Assembly (NCBI GenBank): GCA_917880885.1
Contig: OU862906.1
Coordinates: forward strand, 63,530,665 to 63,594,664
Length of the DNA: 64,000 bases
Direction of reading: 5' to 3'
Source: Limnephilus marmoratus
Taxonomy: Eukaryota; Arthropoda; Insecta; Trichoptera; Limnephilidae
Part shown: positions 1 through 10,854 of the stretch, in pieces
Layout of the letters: every line of letters begins with the position of its first letter
How positions within the stretch are numbered: position 1 is the first letter of the stretch
Notes under the pieces: generated by a model
Databases searched by the model: none
What the model was told of the DNA's origin: nothing
The model's input: the letters and a program-made list of their open reading frames with translations, nothing else
Position numbers and translations under genes: made by a program

Positions 1-271
1 TTTATAGGAAGCATACAGTTGTGTATAAAATAGTTGTACATAAAATAGTGAACATAGTTTAAACCAGTTAAGTTCCATTTATAATATTTAGTTGGTAATG
101 GTTAATGATTATGTGATTATGAATCAAGTGGTAATAACACAATTATAATAGGTATATGGTGTGAGCAATTTGTAAAAAAATATCAAAAAGATGATAATAA
201 TAATCAATACAGAAATAATAGTTTCCGGTAGTTGTTTAAAATAATAGTACATAGTGTTAAGTAAAAAGTTA

Positions 272-2237
272 TTAAAAAGAAAATAATAAACAAGAAATAA
301 TAGTTTTCATTTGAGTACATTGTACGGTTAGTTTGATATTAAATGATTTAAGGGTACAATGGAAAATGTCAATATCTCTTTGGGCATTATAAGTTTGGCA
401 GATACGCCCGAGCAAGGAGTTTTGTGCGTATTTAGATTTAAAATGTTGTACGTGAAATAAGGTGTTCGATCTGGTATTGCGTTCAGGACAACGAAATGCA
501 TTTCTTTCTAACAAGGCTGGCGAGTTAATGAGGCAGTTCACAATTTTGAACAGAAACAGTACATCAAAAATTTTCCTCCTTTTGTGCAGAGCAATAGGGT
601 TACACTGATGATTTTGAAAACGATACGACAGGTGTTTCAAAATTTTTTTTTGAATGTTTTCAATTCGGTTAATATAAGTTTGGTATTGAGGATTCCAAAT
701 GACAGACGCAAATTCAAGATGAGATCTTACATATGCCATGTATAGTAGTTCAAGTGTAAAATGTTTATTGAATGGTTTTGTGACGCGAAGAATAAAGCCC
801 AGTTGTTTGTAGGCTTTTTCTAAGATGTGTTAAATATGATCTTTAAATAGTAATTTAGAGTCAAGTAATACTCCAAGGTCTCTGATTTTTTCTACTCGTT
901 GAAGGGGGTCATGGTTCAGATGGTAAGTGTAGCTGATTGGGTGAAGTTTACGTTATCGCATTACATTACGTTTGTTATCGCATTACATTTATTTATGTTT
1001 AGAAATAATTGGTTTTCTTTGCAATATCTTGTAATTTATTGCAATCATCCACTGAGCTTATGCATTTATATATTTTCATGTCATCAGCGTAGAGAATAAA
1101 ATCAGAATGAGTGATGACATGTTTGATGTCATTGAGATACAAAGTAAAGAGCAGGGGCCCCAAATGAGAACCTTGCGGTACCCCCGAGGGAATGGTTATT
1201 ATTTGTGACATGTAACCTTTCAGGACAACAGCTTGACTTCTATTTTTAATGAAAGATGAAAACCATCTTAAAAGATCTCCACTTATACCAACTTTTTCGA
1301 GTTTGTTTAAGAGTGTATCATGATTAACTTTGTCGAAAGCCTTAGAAAAGTCAGTATAGATAGAGTCAACTTGTTTCTTTTAATCCATAGAATTAAGAAC
1401 AAAATCGGTGAACTGCCCCAAGTTCGACTCAACAGATCTGCCTTGAAAAAAACCGTGTTGTTGGGGAGTGATAATTGTGTTTTTACATAAATTAAAGAGT
1501 TGGACATAAACGATTTTTCCATGATTTTACTTAAAATGCATAGCTTTGATATAGGCCTGTAATTCTCAATATTGTGTTAGTCCCCCTTTAAAAACAGGTG
1601 TAACAAAAGCTTTTTTCTAAATAGTTGGAGATACGCTTTCTTTGATAGAAAGTGTGAACAGTAATGTCACGGGAGTAACGAGTTGTTCAGCACAATTAAA
1701 AATAAATATTGGATGTAATGAATCACATCCAGCACTTTTTTTCGTGTCGATATTTTTCAAGTATTTTAATACTAAAGATTTATCAATATTAATTGAATTA
1801 AAATGTATTGAACTCATATTATCATTATTGATTACATCTTTACCATTAGTGGAGATGTTTTTAGTTTGAGATGGGACAAAGACAGATTGAAAATAATCAT
1901 TAAAAAGATTGCAAATTTGTTGCCCACCACAAGAAATGTTTCCGTAAAATACATTACGAGGTACATCAGAGGAGGTTTGTTTTGATTTGACGAATGTCCA
2001 AAAATATTTCACATTATTTTTTATGTTTAATTCAGCATTATTTATATAATTTGAGTAACATTCTTTTTTGAGTGTCTTTTGGCGAGTTCTAAGTAACGAG
2101 AATGTATGATAATCAGAAAGTTTGGAATATTTTTTAAATTTACGGTGAAATTTTAGTTTTTCTTTGATGATTTTTATTAAGCAAGAATTAGACCATACGG
2201 GATATTTTGGAGACAGTTTAATGGTTCGTGATGGGAC
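272..2237 (-). pseudogene. LINE reverse transcriptase, with stops and one frameshift
   Basis: Reading from 2237 downward in the endonuclease frame gives the linker (KYFWTFVKSK), KSAGCDSLHP, TPVFKGG, HGFFQGRSVESNL, motif A YTDFSKAFDKVNHD, motif B PSGVPQGSHLGPLLF and motif C LYADDMKIY (about 1110-1090). In-frame stops occur near 1618, 1575, 1535 and 1380. A frameshift between about 1000 and 900 moves the C-terminal part (DLGVLLDSKL, then AYVRSHLEFASVIWNPQ from 739) to another frame, which ends at 272. The Jockey/CR1-like YADD box and the EFASVIWNPQ thumb motif place it among Jockey-superfamily LINEs. The catalytic Asp pair is intact, but the gene as a whole is broken. Confidence 0.88.
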
Positions 2238-3182
2238 TTAAAGGTTAATAGCTTCGTAAATAATTTCGTAGAATTTATTAGTAGCGTCTTCCATGCACAT
2301 TTTACTGAAAATATGTGACCAGTTAAATTCTTCTAGAAATTTAATAATTTTAATATAATCAGCCGAGTTAAACAATAATACTTGCCGTGATAAATGTTTT
2401 AAGCCGGGGTCTTTTTGAAGTATTATTTCGATATGTAATGATTTGTAATGTGAATCTTCGGTAAGAAAGGGAGGACAGCAGGGCAGCAGTGTACAGTTCA
2501 AATTGCTTATTACGAGATCAAGAACGTGTTTGTTTATGTTAAGTATGTTATTATATTGACGGAAGTCACAGAGTGAAAGAAAATCTATCACATGAGTGCT
2601 GACTTCATCGGCAGCTGGTTGTGGAGTCATTTGATTTAAATTAAGATTAAGATTTGGGGTCCAGATAAGTTTTGATATATAGTAGTCTCCGATGAGAATG
2701 AAGTCATCATCGGGATTATTTAGTCGGAGATAACTAGCGGATTCGAAATGATTTATAAGACTGCTAGTATGTTTGGTGCCGTGTGGGTGGTAAGAACAAC
2801 AAATGTTTATTCTTTTGTTAGGGGTAGTCGAAATGATACTTACCCATATGTCCTCAGTTTCTTGTTTTGACCAAGTCGTCTTTTCAATTACATTATATTT
2901 AGATTGAGTGGCAATAAGAACCCCGCCTCCCATGGTTTGGCCTGTGAGATTATGGTTTCTATCCCGTCTAAAAACATTATATCTGTCATCGAAAATCTCT
3001 TGATTACTGATATTATCTAGGAGCCATGTCTCTGAAATACATATAACGTCAAAATCAGTATTCATAACGGACCTTAAGAAATTGTGTGTCTTTGTGCGCA
3101 AACCTCGTACATTTTGATAGTATATGTTAAAGGACGCCATTAATCTGTGATGAAAAGATAATAGGAATATAATAACATTCAA
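2238..3182 (-). pseudogene. LINE apurinic-like endonuclease domain (EEP fold)
   Basis: This 314-codon frame carries the order of motifs of LINE endonucleases. Near residue 18 is the N-terminal strand YYQNVRGLRTK. Next is the metal-binding Glu motif CISETWL (about residue 50), then FRRDRN and GGGVLIA (about 90-110), and ICCSYHPHG where Jockey-type enzymes have a Y-P/H-P motif. The usual GDFN catalytic motif reads GDYYISKLIW, so the Asn is lost and the enzyme is probably dead. The frame ends at a TAA at 2238-2240 but continues in the same frame as the reverse transcriptase, so only this stop separates the two domains. The domain would nick target DNA to prime reverse transcription. Confidence 0.85.
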
Positions 3183-3448
3183 AATGAGATGAACACAATA
3201 TCAGATCGAGCCAATAAACATTGTAAGTAGTAAAAATTATATAAATCGGGCCTGAGAAATACTATTCCTTGATAGGGGGTGGGATGTTTTAGTAACATCG
3301 TAATATTATAAAATATATTGTTTTGTACTTTTAAGTTTGGATAAGAAAATATATTAGAGAAGAAACTGTAAAAAAATAGTGAGAGGTGATAATAAAAGTA
3401 TAAAATGCACAGTGAAAAGTACTGAGAAATAGTATAAACAAGTATAAG

Positions 3449-4003
3449 TCAAGAGATCTTCTTAAGGTCTTCTTCTGAAGAAATCCGTATCACGGGGGAA
3501 CCATCGCTTTTCCTCATAAAAATGTTACAATTTCTTGTCCAAAAATATTGGAATTGTTTTTCGACCTTAAATTCCCTGGTTTTCTTCATTAGGAGCTTGT
3601 TAGAAGGTGTGAGGTGCTCGTTTAGAAATATGCGGCTTGCCGCCCCAGGAAAGCCGATGTCTGCGGAGGTCAAGGTCCGATGGCGACGAGCAGCTATCAA
3701 TAGGGCATCCTTGCAATCTCGCCGAAGAAGACGAATGATGATATTGGGAGTAGGTGTTGATGTTGAAGCAACTTTGGAAGTTGCTGTTGGCCATGGCCGC
3801 ACTCCATGAATAAAATCTATGTCCCCTTTTTGTAGTTGAAATCCGATCTTCTGGGATATATTCTCCATAATATTATGAAGGTTTTCACTTTTGGAGGTTG
3901 GGACTCCGTGAATTTCAATATTACATAATCTATCGAATTGCTCACGTTGATTCATTTTAGTATTTACGTCCTTTATAACTTCCTTCAAATGAATAACTTC
4001 CAT
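3449..4003 (-). pseudogene. LINE ORF1-type nucleic-acid-binding protein (partial)
   Basis: 185 codons are open. The N-terminal part is heptad-like and the codons just upstream (about 4003-4150, shifted by one base) also read as a coiled coil rich in Lys, Glu and Leu. The middle holds CNIEIHGVP and an IIIRLLRRD segment, as in the RRM-like core of L1-type ORF1 proteins. The C-terminus has the conserved pattern LMKKTRE, then an aromatic-rich strand, then FMRKSDGSPVIRI and SEEDL. In LINEs such a protein coats the RNA as a trimeric chaperone. The annotated start at 4003 is probably an internal Met exposed by a frameshift. It lies directly upstream of the endonuclease frame, as expected for ORF1. 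Function is inferred from family features. Confidence 0.75.
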
Positions 4004-4594
4004 TCTAGAAAATCAATCTTAGCGGTTCTATTGCTCACAACTGACATTTTATTGTTTAAAATTCCACTGATTTTATAAGAGACTCTAGTTGGTTTGTAAA
4101 GTCTTTTAATCTTGCTTCTAGCTTACTTATAATGTTTATTTCCATTTCCTTAAGCCTGTCGTCAAAGGTTTTGTCACATAAATATTATGCGATTAGTGCA
4201 GTTCTTGCCTATTTAGTTATTTTAGTCTATGGTGTTTTTTTGGGAGACTGGTAATTTTTGGGAAAGAGAGATGTGATTTTTTGTTTATGGTCACTTCCTC
4301 CCGGGCAGCCATGGGCTAGCTGTTCGTGAATTGGTCACTCACCATTAAGGTGTTTCAATTTCGTTAAATCATGTGAATCTAAGTTGATTTTAACTTAAAA
4401 AGGCGCGGGGTGTTTTTACGTAACACGAGAAGTTCGTGTACAGTTTTATTTATAGTGGATGATACGCAAATCCCACTTTTTTCGATGTTGGTAGTTGGCC
4501 ATTTTGTGGAAATATTTTTGGACACGAAATTGTAAAGTGATTTGGTCCTGGTGTTGGCTACAAAAATATGCCATTATGACCCCGCGTCGTGAAG

Positions 4595-4840
4595 TCACGG
4601 ATTGCTGACAGTTTTACCGAAATCCGCAAGTCTTGGAGACTGTTGGGGGCCACGTGCTTTTTTGAATGGAGTTTGTGGAGATAGCCCGAGGCTGGATACG
4701 CTCCTTGGAGGTGTAGCGGCCTCCTTTCCAATTAGAAGGACGACCTTGGTTCTCTGGATTCCGCGCCGTCCCCGGATGAGGAAGCTGGAAGTCCCGTCCC
4801 TTCTCGTGTTCTCTCTACGAAGCAAGTTCGCGGTCGTCAT
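4595..4840 (-). pseudogene. possible 5' coding or UTR portion of the LINE
   Basis: An 81-codon open frame, basic and Ser/Pro rich, lies upstream of ORF1 on the same strand. Its composition (many Arg, SPQ and PRS motifs) is like the disordered N-terminus of insect LINE ORF1 proteins, but no domain can be recognised. GC content is higher than in the flanks. It may equally be 5' UTR. The opposite strand is open over the same stretch, which lowers confidence that either frame is coding. Confidence 0.3.
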
Positions 4841-4880
4841 CCGGTGTTATATTCGTTTAGGTAGATTAGCGTGTCCATTA

Positions 4881-5690
4881 GGAGTCCATCGGGTATGTTT
4901 ATATTTTGTATACCTATATTACATTGATATAAATTTAATGCCAACCTTCCATTAGTATAAATTTGTACAATTTGCATCTCATGTTTGTTTATTTTCTTGG
5001 CTACAATATAGTATAATAAAATTAATCTTTTTTTATTTTTATGAAAACCTACCTACCTGACAGATAACTACATGGCCCATTATCCTGAGCTCTGGTCTCT
5101 GCTCTGCCGCAAAATTACACTATATACGAACATATCTCGTTTCAGTTTTTGAAAATTGATTGAGGATTTCGTTCACATTTACGGCATTATCGTCGGCACA
5201 TTTACCTGCTCTCGTATTACTTTTCATTTTGCGGTAAGTTGCAACGTCACTTTAGATTGAGATAGCCAATGAGACTGGTTTTAAATTCATATGCGCCAAT
5301 GACAGCGCGGCTGGTGAATTGTTTACCAATGAGCGAGAACTTCACGGTGACGAAAATATTATTCATTTCACCGTTATTACAACCAGGATTTATTAGGTTT
5401 TTATTTTGTTATTATTGATTTTTTCAGCACTTGTTGACCGGATATAATAACTCACTTTATGGATTGTAAAAAGCTGTATCGATTTTTAGATTCAGATGAT
5501 TATTTTATTGATAATCCCAATAATCACTGAGAGCCAAATTTATCAACTGTAAACGGTAGTAGTAGTAGGTAGTAATTATCACATACTAACCCAATTACAG
5601 ACATTTAAATTACATGTAAAGTTAAAATAAATAGAGAGAGTGAAGGCATATTAGAGTTGGACGGAGCATCACAGTAGGGTCCATGATAGC
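4881..5690. other. non-coding gap with CCAAT motifs
   Basis: No coding frame or repeat was recognised apart from three CCAATGA motifs at 5266, 5296 and 5326, which are listed separately. Confidence 0.4.
5266..5332 (+). promoter_or_regulatory. three CCAAT boxes spaced exactly 30 bp
   Basis: CCAATGA begins at 5266, 5296 and 5326, a spacing of exactly 30 bp, while the bases between are not repeated. CCAAT boxes bind NF-Y in animals, and regularly phased CCAAT pairs occur in some promoters. No TATA or open frame follows, so a promoter role is only a possibility. Confidence 0.25.
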
Positions 5691-5692
5691 TT

Positions 5693-5885
5693 TTTGTTTG
5701 ACAAGTTCCCAAAGGGCGCACAAACTATAATAGCTCGAAGGGCTTTGAAGCAAAGAATAGACGGTTACCTTGAGAGTGTTTTCGAATAAGCTCGTCGAAT
5801 TTAATGTTTTAAAAACCCAATCAAGACAGAGATTACGTATAAAAAAGATCGGAATGAAAATCTAGTCTCCTTCAATACTCAGCTC
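5693..5885 (+). pseudogene. LINE-X reverse transcriptase fragment
   Basis: This stretch matches 20805-20990 over nearly its whole length (shared phrases include GCTTTGAAGCAAAGAAT and AATTTAATGTTT), which is the region just after the YADD box of LINE-X. Small indels and stops show it is an old fragment truncated at both ends. Confidence 0.7.
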
Positions 5886-6984
5886 AAAATATCATTGTGG
5901 CAAAGGGTTACGATTTTTTCAAATTGCCGTTGAAAAATTGGATCGTTTAATCATTAAAAAAACGATGATAGATTTTATTTTTGCGGAAAAACATAAAAAT
6001 CCAAACCTTCGCCTTAGTGCCTTGAATCGAACGCTCGCAAATGTCAGGTTTTACCAAAGGTTTTACTAATCAGTAATCATCATTACAAGGTCATGGAAAC
6101 AGCGGGTTCATTGTGTTACCGGACGCGACACGCGACACGATAACCGTTTCAGTCATAATTTCAATCCTCATTGACGTGCTCCTGGCGAAAGACAGCGAAG
6201 GAAAGGGAACCCCAGTCCCCAGCAGCCAATATCAAAGCGAAAATTATTATCCTTTGTGTAGGCAGGAAATTGCTTGTGTATTTGAAGCCGTCAAACCCAG
6301 ATAAAATTATATTGACAAAATTTACAAAAGAGCGTGTTTGTTTCCACTCACGTTTTTTTACCTGTGTCAAAAAAATTGTATTTAATTTTGCAGGGCTGCA
6401 GGGATTGAAAAAATATCGATCGCAGAAAGCATAGATCGGATTAGAACTCTTAGACATCTCCCTAAACGGGCGACTGCTCTTATTCACAAAGCTTTCGTAG
6501 CAACCCAAAGCCCGCCGTGAAAAGCATGCTAATATCTACCAATCTCAAAGTTTTATTATTTAATACCATTCCAGTATCACACTTTCGTTGTACGCCTATC
6601 TTTATTAATTCTATTTTTATTTATCGTAAACAAATATTTACATACGAGTATGTTTTTGACAAAAATTCGCCGATAAATAGTTTCAGATGGAATTGCAGTT
6701 TTTTCTTGCGCTATTAATTATACGGTAAAACGTTGCTTTTATATAATTGAATATGATCACGATGTATATGATTATAAACATGAAAACATTTAAACATTTA
6801 ACTTGTAAACATTTAATCATTTTTATTTTTAAACATGAACCAAATATGATATTTTGGGGAATTCTGATAGTGAACATTCAATAAAGCGTTAGCGGCGTAG
6901 GTACCTTCGTTAGGTATTTACCGCTGAATGAATAATACACTCTAGAAAAGCCTTGTAGATCTGAATTGAAACTAATGTCGCCAC
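5886..6984. other. AT-rich gap, nothing recognised
   Basis: Open frames at 6161-6508 on the minus strand and 6171-6434 and 6517-6717 on the plus strand overlap or lack any family signature. I treat them as chance frames. Confidence 0.4.
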
Positions 6985-7178
6985 TAACTTGGATGACCAG
7001 GACACACTGAACCCCAGATTCCTACCCATCCCTTAAACCCTTTTCCTTCAGAGAACTCTCCTCTCCGCCCTTCCTTAAAAAAATCCCTCCACACAGCATC
7101 CCCAACGATGACATAGGCCCTGAGGGATATTATTTTCCTCGGGGCCTCCTGCGTGGAGCTCATGTAAAAAAAAGAACT
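6985..7178 (+). mobile_element. SINE-X fragment (LINE-X-type 3' end)
   Basis: The sequence runs from a GACACACTGAACCCCAGATT phrase to the 3' hairpin CCCTGAGG...CCTCGGGGCC and GTGGAGCTCATG followed by A-run. The same order is seen at 24490-24632, 51305-51470 and, reversed, at 55678-55830. It is 5'-truncated relative to the copy at 55678-56140. It sits about 20 bp from a LINE-X fragment carrying the same 3' tail. Confidence 0.65.
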
Positions 7179-7195
7179 TAATATGTTTTGTTTCT

Positions 7196-7672
7196 AGCCC
7201 ATTTACATTTCGAGTACTTCTGGTCTGGAGCCAAAAAATGCCTGAAAAAAACCCTCGACTCTCTGCAAAAACGGGTGGTCTGTTTGATTGATTCTTCCAC
7301 CTTAATGAATGCATTGCAATCTAGAGCACAGGCGTCGTCGGGTGTCAAAAATGTCCTTGTTCTAACTTTAATGAACTTTAACTTTTCTCCGAGGAACTAG
7401 CGTCATTTATCCCCTCGGCACCGTTGCATAGAGGGGAAACACGCCAAACGCGCGTCCAACATAATATGTATGCGGTTGAAATTTGTCACATGAGAACGGG
7501 TCGCTTCTACGACTAGTTCTTGAGTTCAACAGTTCGCTGTGGAACAATTTGCTGGCGTCCTACAACATGGGTCTCTTCAACATGACTTTTCATGTTCACT
7601 CCTTCCTCTCCTCAAAAAGACCCTTCACACAGCATCCTCAGGGCCTCCCGTGTGGAGTCACTGTAAAAAAAA
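7196..7672 (+). pseudogene. LINE-X reverse transcriptase C-terminus and 3' end
   Basis: Frames across this stretch read FEYFWSGAKK, TLDSLQKRVV, then EELAS...PSAPLH, CHMRTG and VHSFLSSKRP. These correspond to the extreme C-terminus of the LINE-X protein also seen at 22200-22660 and 44880-45200. The 3' end CCTCAGGGCC...GTGGAGTCACTG is followed by an A-run. Several frameshifts and stops break it. Confidence 0.75.
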
Positions 7673-7736
7673 TCGAGTGCGGTTTACACGCGGTAGAAGC
7701 ATTTACCAAAAACAATCTTAACCAATGAAAGTCTAA

Positions 7737-8539
7737 CCCTAGAGTACTAATCGTCGCCTGGGAAGCCGCACTCAAACAGTTTTTTCGTTGTAATTTCAAA
7801 TCGTGCCACCGTTACGACTCGAGCGCTCACCTCAACTAAGTGCCCAACGTGACGCGGTGGATAGCGATCGCGCGTCTCGCAAGCTCTTATCATTCCCGAA
7901 TTACAGCGTGTGGGATCGCTTGGGAGGCGATGATTAGTATTAAATGTAATTTTTTTTTAGAAAATGTCATTTAAAAAGATTTTTTTTTTCAAGAAAATGT
8001 CATTAAAAAAGGAAAACAAAGCGTGTGCAACTCTTGCCCAGCAAAAAAAGACGTATGAATGTGTACTACTGTGTGAAATGCAACAAACCATATTGTCTGG
8101 AACATCGATCGCCTAATTGTTTCACTTGAGATAAGAAATAAATAGACAAACTTCAAAGTTATGTGACATAAAAACTCTAATGCTAAATGCTACTTTTTTA
8201 TAATGATCTCAACAGACTGATATTGTATTTTAATAAAAATGTTTAGTTTTTAAGATTTTTGCAATATTTAATTTTTTTTCATATTCTTAATGTATCTTTG
8301 TTTTACCAAAAAAAGTTAGGTATGTGTTAAGTTTAAACCACTATTTAAGACTGTGTTGATTTAGAAAACACATTTTTTGTTATTGCATTTATAAAGGCAG
8401 AGGTTGCTCTCTTATGAAAAAAACTTATTTTTCATATTTTAATAAAGACACTTAAAAGAACCACTTGTTTTTTTTACAGTAGTCTCCCAAGCGATGATTA
8501 GTATTTAAGCAGTATAAAAATAAGATTAGTATTCTAGGG
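7737..8539 (+). mobile_element. piggyBac-like element, internally deleted
   Basis: The left end at 7737 reads CCCTAGAGTACTAATC. The right end at 8539, reverse-complemented, reads CCCTAGAATACTAATC, a 16-bp terminal inverted repeat with one mismatch. piggyBac ends start with CCCTAGA and use TTAA targets; the flanks here are CTAA and TTGT, plausible as decayed TTAA copies. Subterminal inverted repeats based on GATTAGTATT and CGCTTGGGAGG recur near both ends (7745, 7930, 8490, 8524). The only coding remnant is the transposase C-terminal cysteine-rich domain at 7990-8129. The remainder of the transposase, including the DDD catalytic core, is absent. Confidence 0.75.
7990..8129 (+). pseudogene. piggyBac transposase C-terminal cysteine-rich domain
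   Basis: The frame ending at the TGA at 8127 encodes VCNSCPAKKRRMNVYYC, then VKCNKPYCLEH and NCFT-stop. The spacing of cysteines and the CLEH motif is that of the zinc-binding C-terminal domain by which piggyBac transposases recognise their ends. The domain itself has no stop, but everything upstream (catalytic core) is missing and the preceding DNA is a T/A-rich simple stretch. It lies between piggyBac-like terminal repeats, which supports the call. Confidence 0.75.
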
Positions 8540-8581
8540 TTGTGTGGTCATAATTAAGCGGCCAATGAGCGCAGACCTAGC

Positions 8582-8712
8582 GTCATTTCCGTTTCATATC
8601 TCAACCAATATAATCAAAGCGACAGTTTGATGCTTCGCAGGCGCTGTGATGCGTCATTTCCATTTCATCTGAATTCCAAATCACAACGAGGCTAAAGAAC
8701 AACAAAAATATT
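8582..8712. repeat. partial SINE-C-like repeat
   Basis: The phrase TCATTTCC(G/A)TTTCAT and the later CAAATCACAACGAGGCTAAAG resemble the outer end of the repeat at 53230-53320 and 40690-40730. Only this end is visible, directly abutting SINE-A. Confidence 0.4.
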
Positions 8713-8719
8713 AACTACG

Positions 8720-9137
8720 ACGGTCGGCGTAGTCCAGCGGTAAGGCTCTTGACTAGCACTACGAGGGTCGAGGGATCGAATCCCGGCGCCGTGGCAAATA
8801 AATTTTATTCGATTAATTTGTGTTATTTCACAATTTATTCATTTAAAATAATATATAGTATATTTGCGACACGTTCCAGAGTGGAAGATACTCTCAGTAT
8901 AGCCCTGGTGTAAGACCACCATTCAGTATTGAAACATTGCTTGAAATAGCGTTAGCCATGTTTGGTGACCAGATCTGAATAGCCAGGTACTTCCCCACCT
9001 CCCTCTTCCCCATCTCCTTTCCTTCCCCATTACCTTCAGCCTCACAACATACCCCAATTGGGGATGCCATAGTCCCACTGGCTCCAGACGGGAGCAGTAG
9101 GGACTCTTGTGCGGTATTCATGTAAAAGAAAAAAAAA
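8720..9137 (+). mobile_element. SINE-A copy 1 (tRNA-derived SINE)
   Basis: The 5' head is tRNA-like, with an A box TAGTCCAGCGG (8730) and a B box GGATCGAATCC (8773). The body contains GTTCCAGAGTGGAAGATACT and CTTCAGCCTCACAACA, and the 3' end ATTCATGTAAAAG is followed by an A-run. About 415 bp. Such SINEs are transcribed by RNA polymerase III and moved by LINE enzymes. Five other copies lie in this window. The open frame 8894-9121 on the other strand lies inside the SINE and is not a gene. Confidence 0.85.
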
Positions 9138-9745
9138 CTTGCTCTCTTGCACTTGCCCGATATTGTATATCGCCATCCTATTTGACCGAAATCAAAATTT
9201 CATAGTTCTGTATTTGAAATTTAAGCAAATAATGGTCAGACTTTCGGATAAGGAAACACGCCCACATCGCATTTCTTGCGTTCTTCTTTATCGCATGGTA
9301 GCTACCGTTAGTTGGTATCTTGCAGGATACACATCCCACACTCGGGGGGAGGTCTTCGGAAACCGCAACCGCAGCTCTAATCCAAAATCCATTACATCCC
9401 CATCAATTTTGACAACGACTGCGTATCGCAATTTCTGAGGACCTCCGTGATATGTCTGTTTGGTCATCATTATTGAATAATGCAATATTTGGAATTTGGG
9501 ATAAGGATAAGGATGAAAGGTAGATATACCTATTGATTGTAAGGGTTTTAACCATTTATATACGTATCGACTTATCGTAATTGAATGTGAAACTGTATAA
9601 AAAATATTATATTACGATTTATTTATATTCAATGTGATATGAATTTTATAACCCCTCAGGCCTTGGACCTATATTGTCGGAAGGTCAAAATATTTCCGCT
9701 TTGCAATAAAATCTAAATAAATGGAATATTTCTTTTTTTTACCTG
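9138..9745. other. unique spacer between inverted SINE-A copies
   Basis: It holds overlapping open frames of 65 codons (9485-9288, minus) and part of a 109-codon frame (9109-9438, plus). The minus frame contains KLRYAVVVKIDGDVMDFGLELRLRF in two pieces and is preceded by a CCTCAG that could be a splice acceptor. I do not recognise it; it could be a host exon or chance. Confidence 0.3.
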
Positions 9746-10134
9746 TATACCGCACAAGAGTCCCAACTGCTCCCGTCTGGAGCCAGTGGGACTATGGCAT
9801 CCCCAATTGGGATATGTTGTGAGGCTGAAGGTAATCGGGAAGGGAAGAAGATGGTGAAGAGGGAGGTAGGGAAGTACCTGGCTATTCAGATCTGGTCACC
9901 AAATACGGCTAACGCCATTTCAAGCAACGTTTCAATTCTGAATGGTGGTCTTACACCAGGGCGATACTGAGAGTATCTTGAACGTGCCGCAAATATACTA
10001 TATATTATTTTAAATGAATGAATTGTGAAATAACACAAATTACTCAACTAAAATTTATTTGCCACGCCGGGATTCGATCCCGTGACCTTCGGAGTGCTAG
10101 TCAAGAGCCTTACCGCTGGACTACGCCGGCCGTC
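9746..10134 (-). mobile_element. SINE-A copy 2
   Basis: Reverse-complement copy of the SINE at 8720, with the tRNA-like head at 10134-10060 (B box GGATCGAATCC read on the minus strand) and the 3' tail near 9746. It forms an inverted pair with copy 1 about 600 bp away. Its 5' end directly abuts the 65-bp tandem array. Confidence 0.85.
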
Positions 10135-10135
10135 A

Positions 10136-10525
10136 GAACGCATCTAAAAACTAAACACTGTGTTTGAGAGGGAATAAAACACGCTTTAAATTTTATTTCT
10201 GAACGCATCTAAAAACTAAAAACTGTTTTTGAAAGGGAATAAAACACGCTTTAAATTTTATTTCTGAACGCATCTAAAAACTAAAAACTGTTTTTGAAAG
10301 GGAATAAAACACGCTTTAAATTTTATTTCTGAACGCATCTAAAAACTAAAAACTGTTTTTGAAAGGGAATAAAACACGCTTTAAATTTTATTTCTGAACG
10401 CATCTAAAAACTAAAAACTGTTTTTGAAAGGGAATAAAACACGCTTTAAATTTTATTTCTGAACGCATCTAAAAACTAAAAACTGTTTTTGAAAGGGAAT
10501 AAAACACGCTTTAAAATTTTATTTA
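10136..10525. repeat. tandem repeat, 65 bp x 6
   Basis: GAACGCATCTAAAAACTAAA begins at 10136, 10201, 10266, 10331, 10396 and 10461, an exact 65-bp period. The first unit differs at several sites while the other five are almost identical, which points to recent expansion from one unit. The unit contains no open frame. Confidence 0.95.
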
Positions 10526-10578
10526 TAATTCGAAATAAAAATATTAGTTGAGGGAAAAAAAAAATTTAATGCAAGCAT

Positions 10579-10680
10579 GAAAAAGATTTAAAAATGGCTG
10601 ACCTTACGTTTTTTTATAACTAAAATTGCTGAAAAGATTTAAAAATGGCTCACCTTACGTTTTTTAAAACTAAAATTGCT
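10579..10680. repeat. two-copy tandem repeat of about 51 bp
   Basis: GAAAA(A)GATTTAAAAATGGCT followed by CACCTTACG and AACTAAAATTGCT occurs twice in direct succession. Confidence 0.85.
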
Positions 10681-10854
10681 GATAACAACAAAAAAAAACA
10701 CTTGCATATTTTACTAGGCAAATATATTATAAACGTTTCCGTTAACTATTTTTTTCGTTTCATGTAAAAATAATTAATAAAAAATTCTGTATAAAATAAA
10801 TATTTCAATTCAGTGCTATTCTATTTCATTATTTTGTTTATCAAGAATAAATAT

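Larger units (their letters stand above)
1..4880 (-). mobile_element. Jockey/CR1-type non-LTR retrotransposon, nearly full length, inactive
   Basis: On the minus strand the order is an N-terminal coding remnant (4840-4595), ORF1 (4003-3449), endonuclease (3182-2238) and reverse transcriptase (2237-272). This is the two-ORF plan of Jockey/CR1/I-type LINEs. The 3' UTR runs toward position 1 and may continue outside the window. The 5' boundary near 4880 is only approximate: the GC-richer coding-like sequence stops there and AT-rich DNA begins. Several in-frame stops and at least one frameshift make it non-functional, yet all domains are still readable, so it is not very old. The assignment to a LINE is firm; the exact clade is inferred. 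No target-site duplication could be located because one end is missing. Confidence 0.8.

Noticed and set aside
3522..3809. Plus-strand 95-codon gene
   Set aside because: It is the antisense shadow of LINE ORF1.
8720..8790. Functional tRNA gene
   Set aside because: A and B boxes are present, but the same unit heads six copies of a long SINE and cloverleaf pairing is poor.
8894..9121. Small gene on the minus strand
   Set aside because: It lies wholly inside SINE-A, and the same frame recurs in other copies of the SINE.
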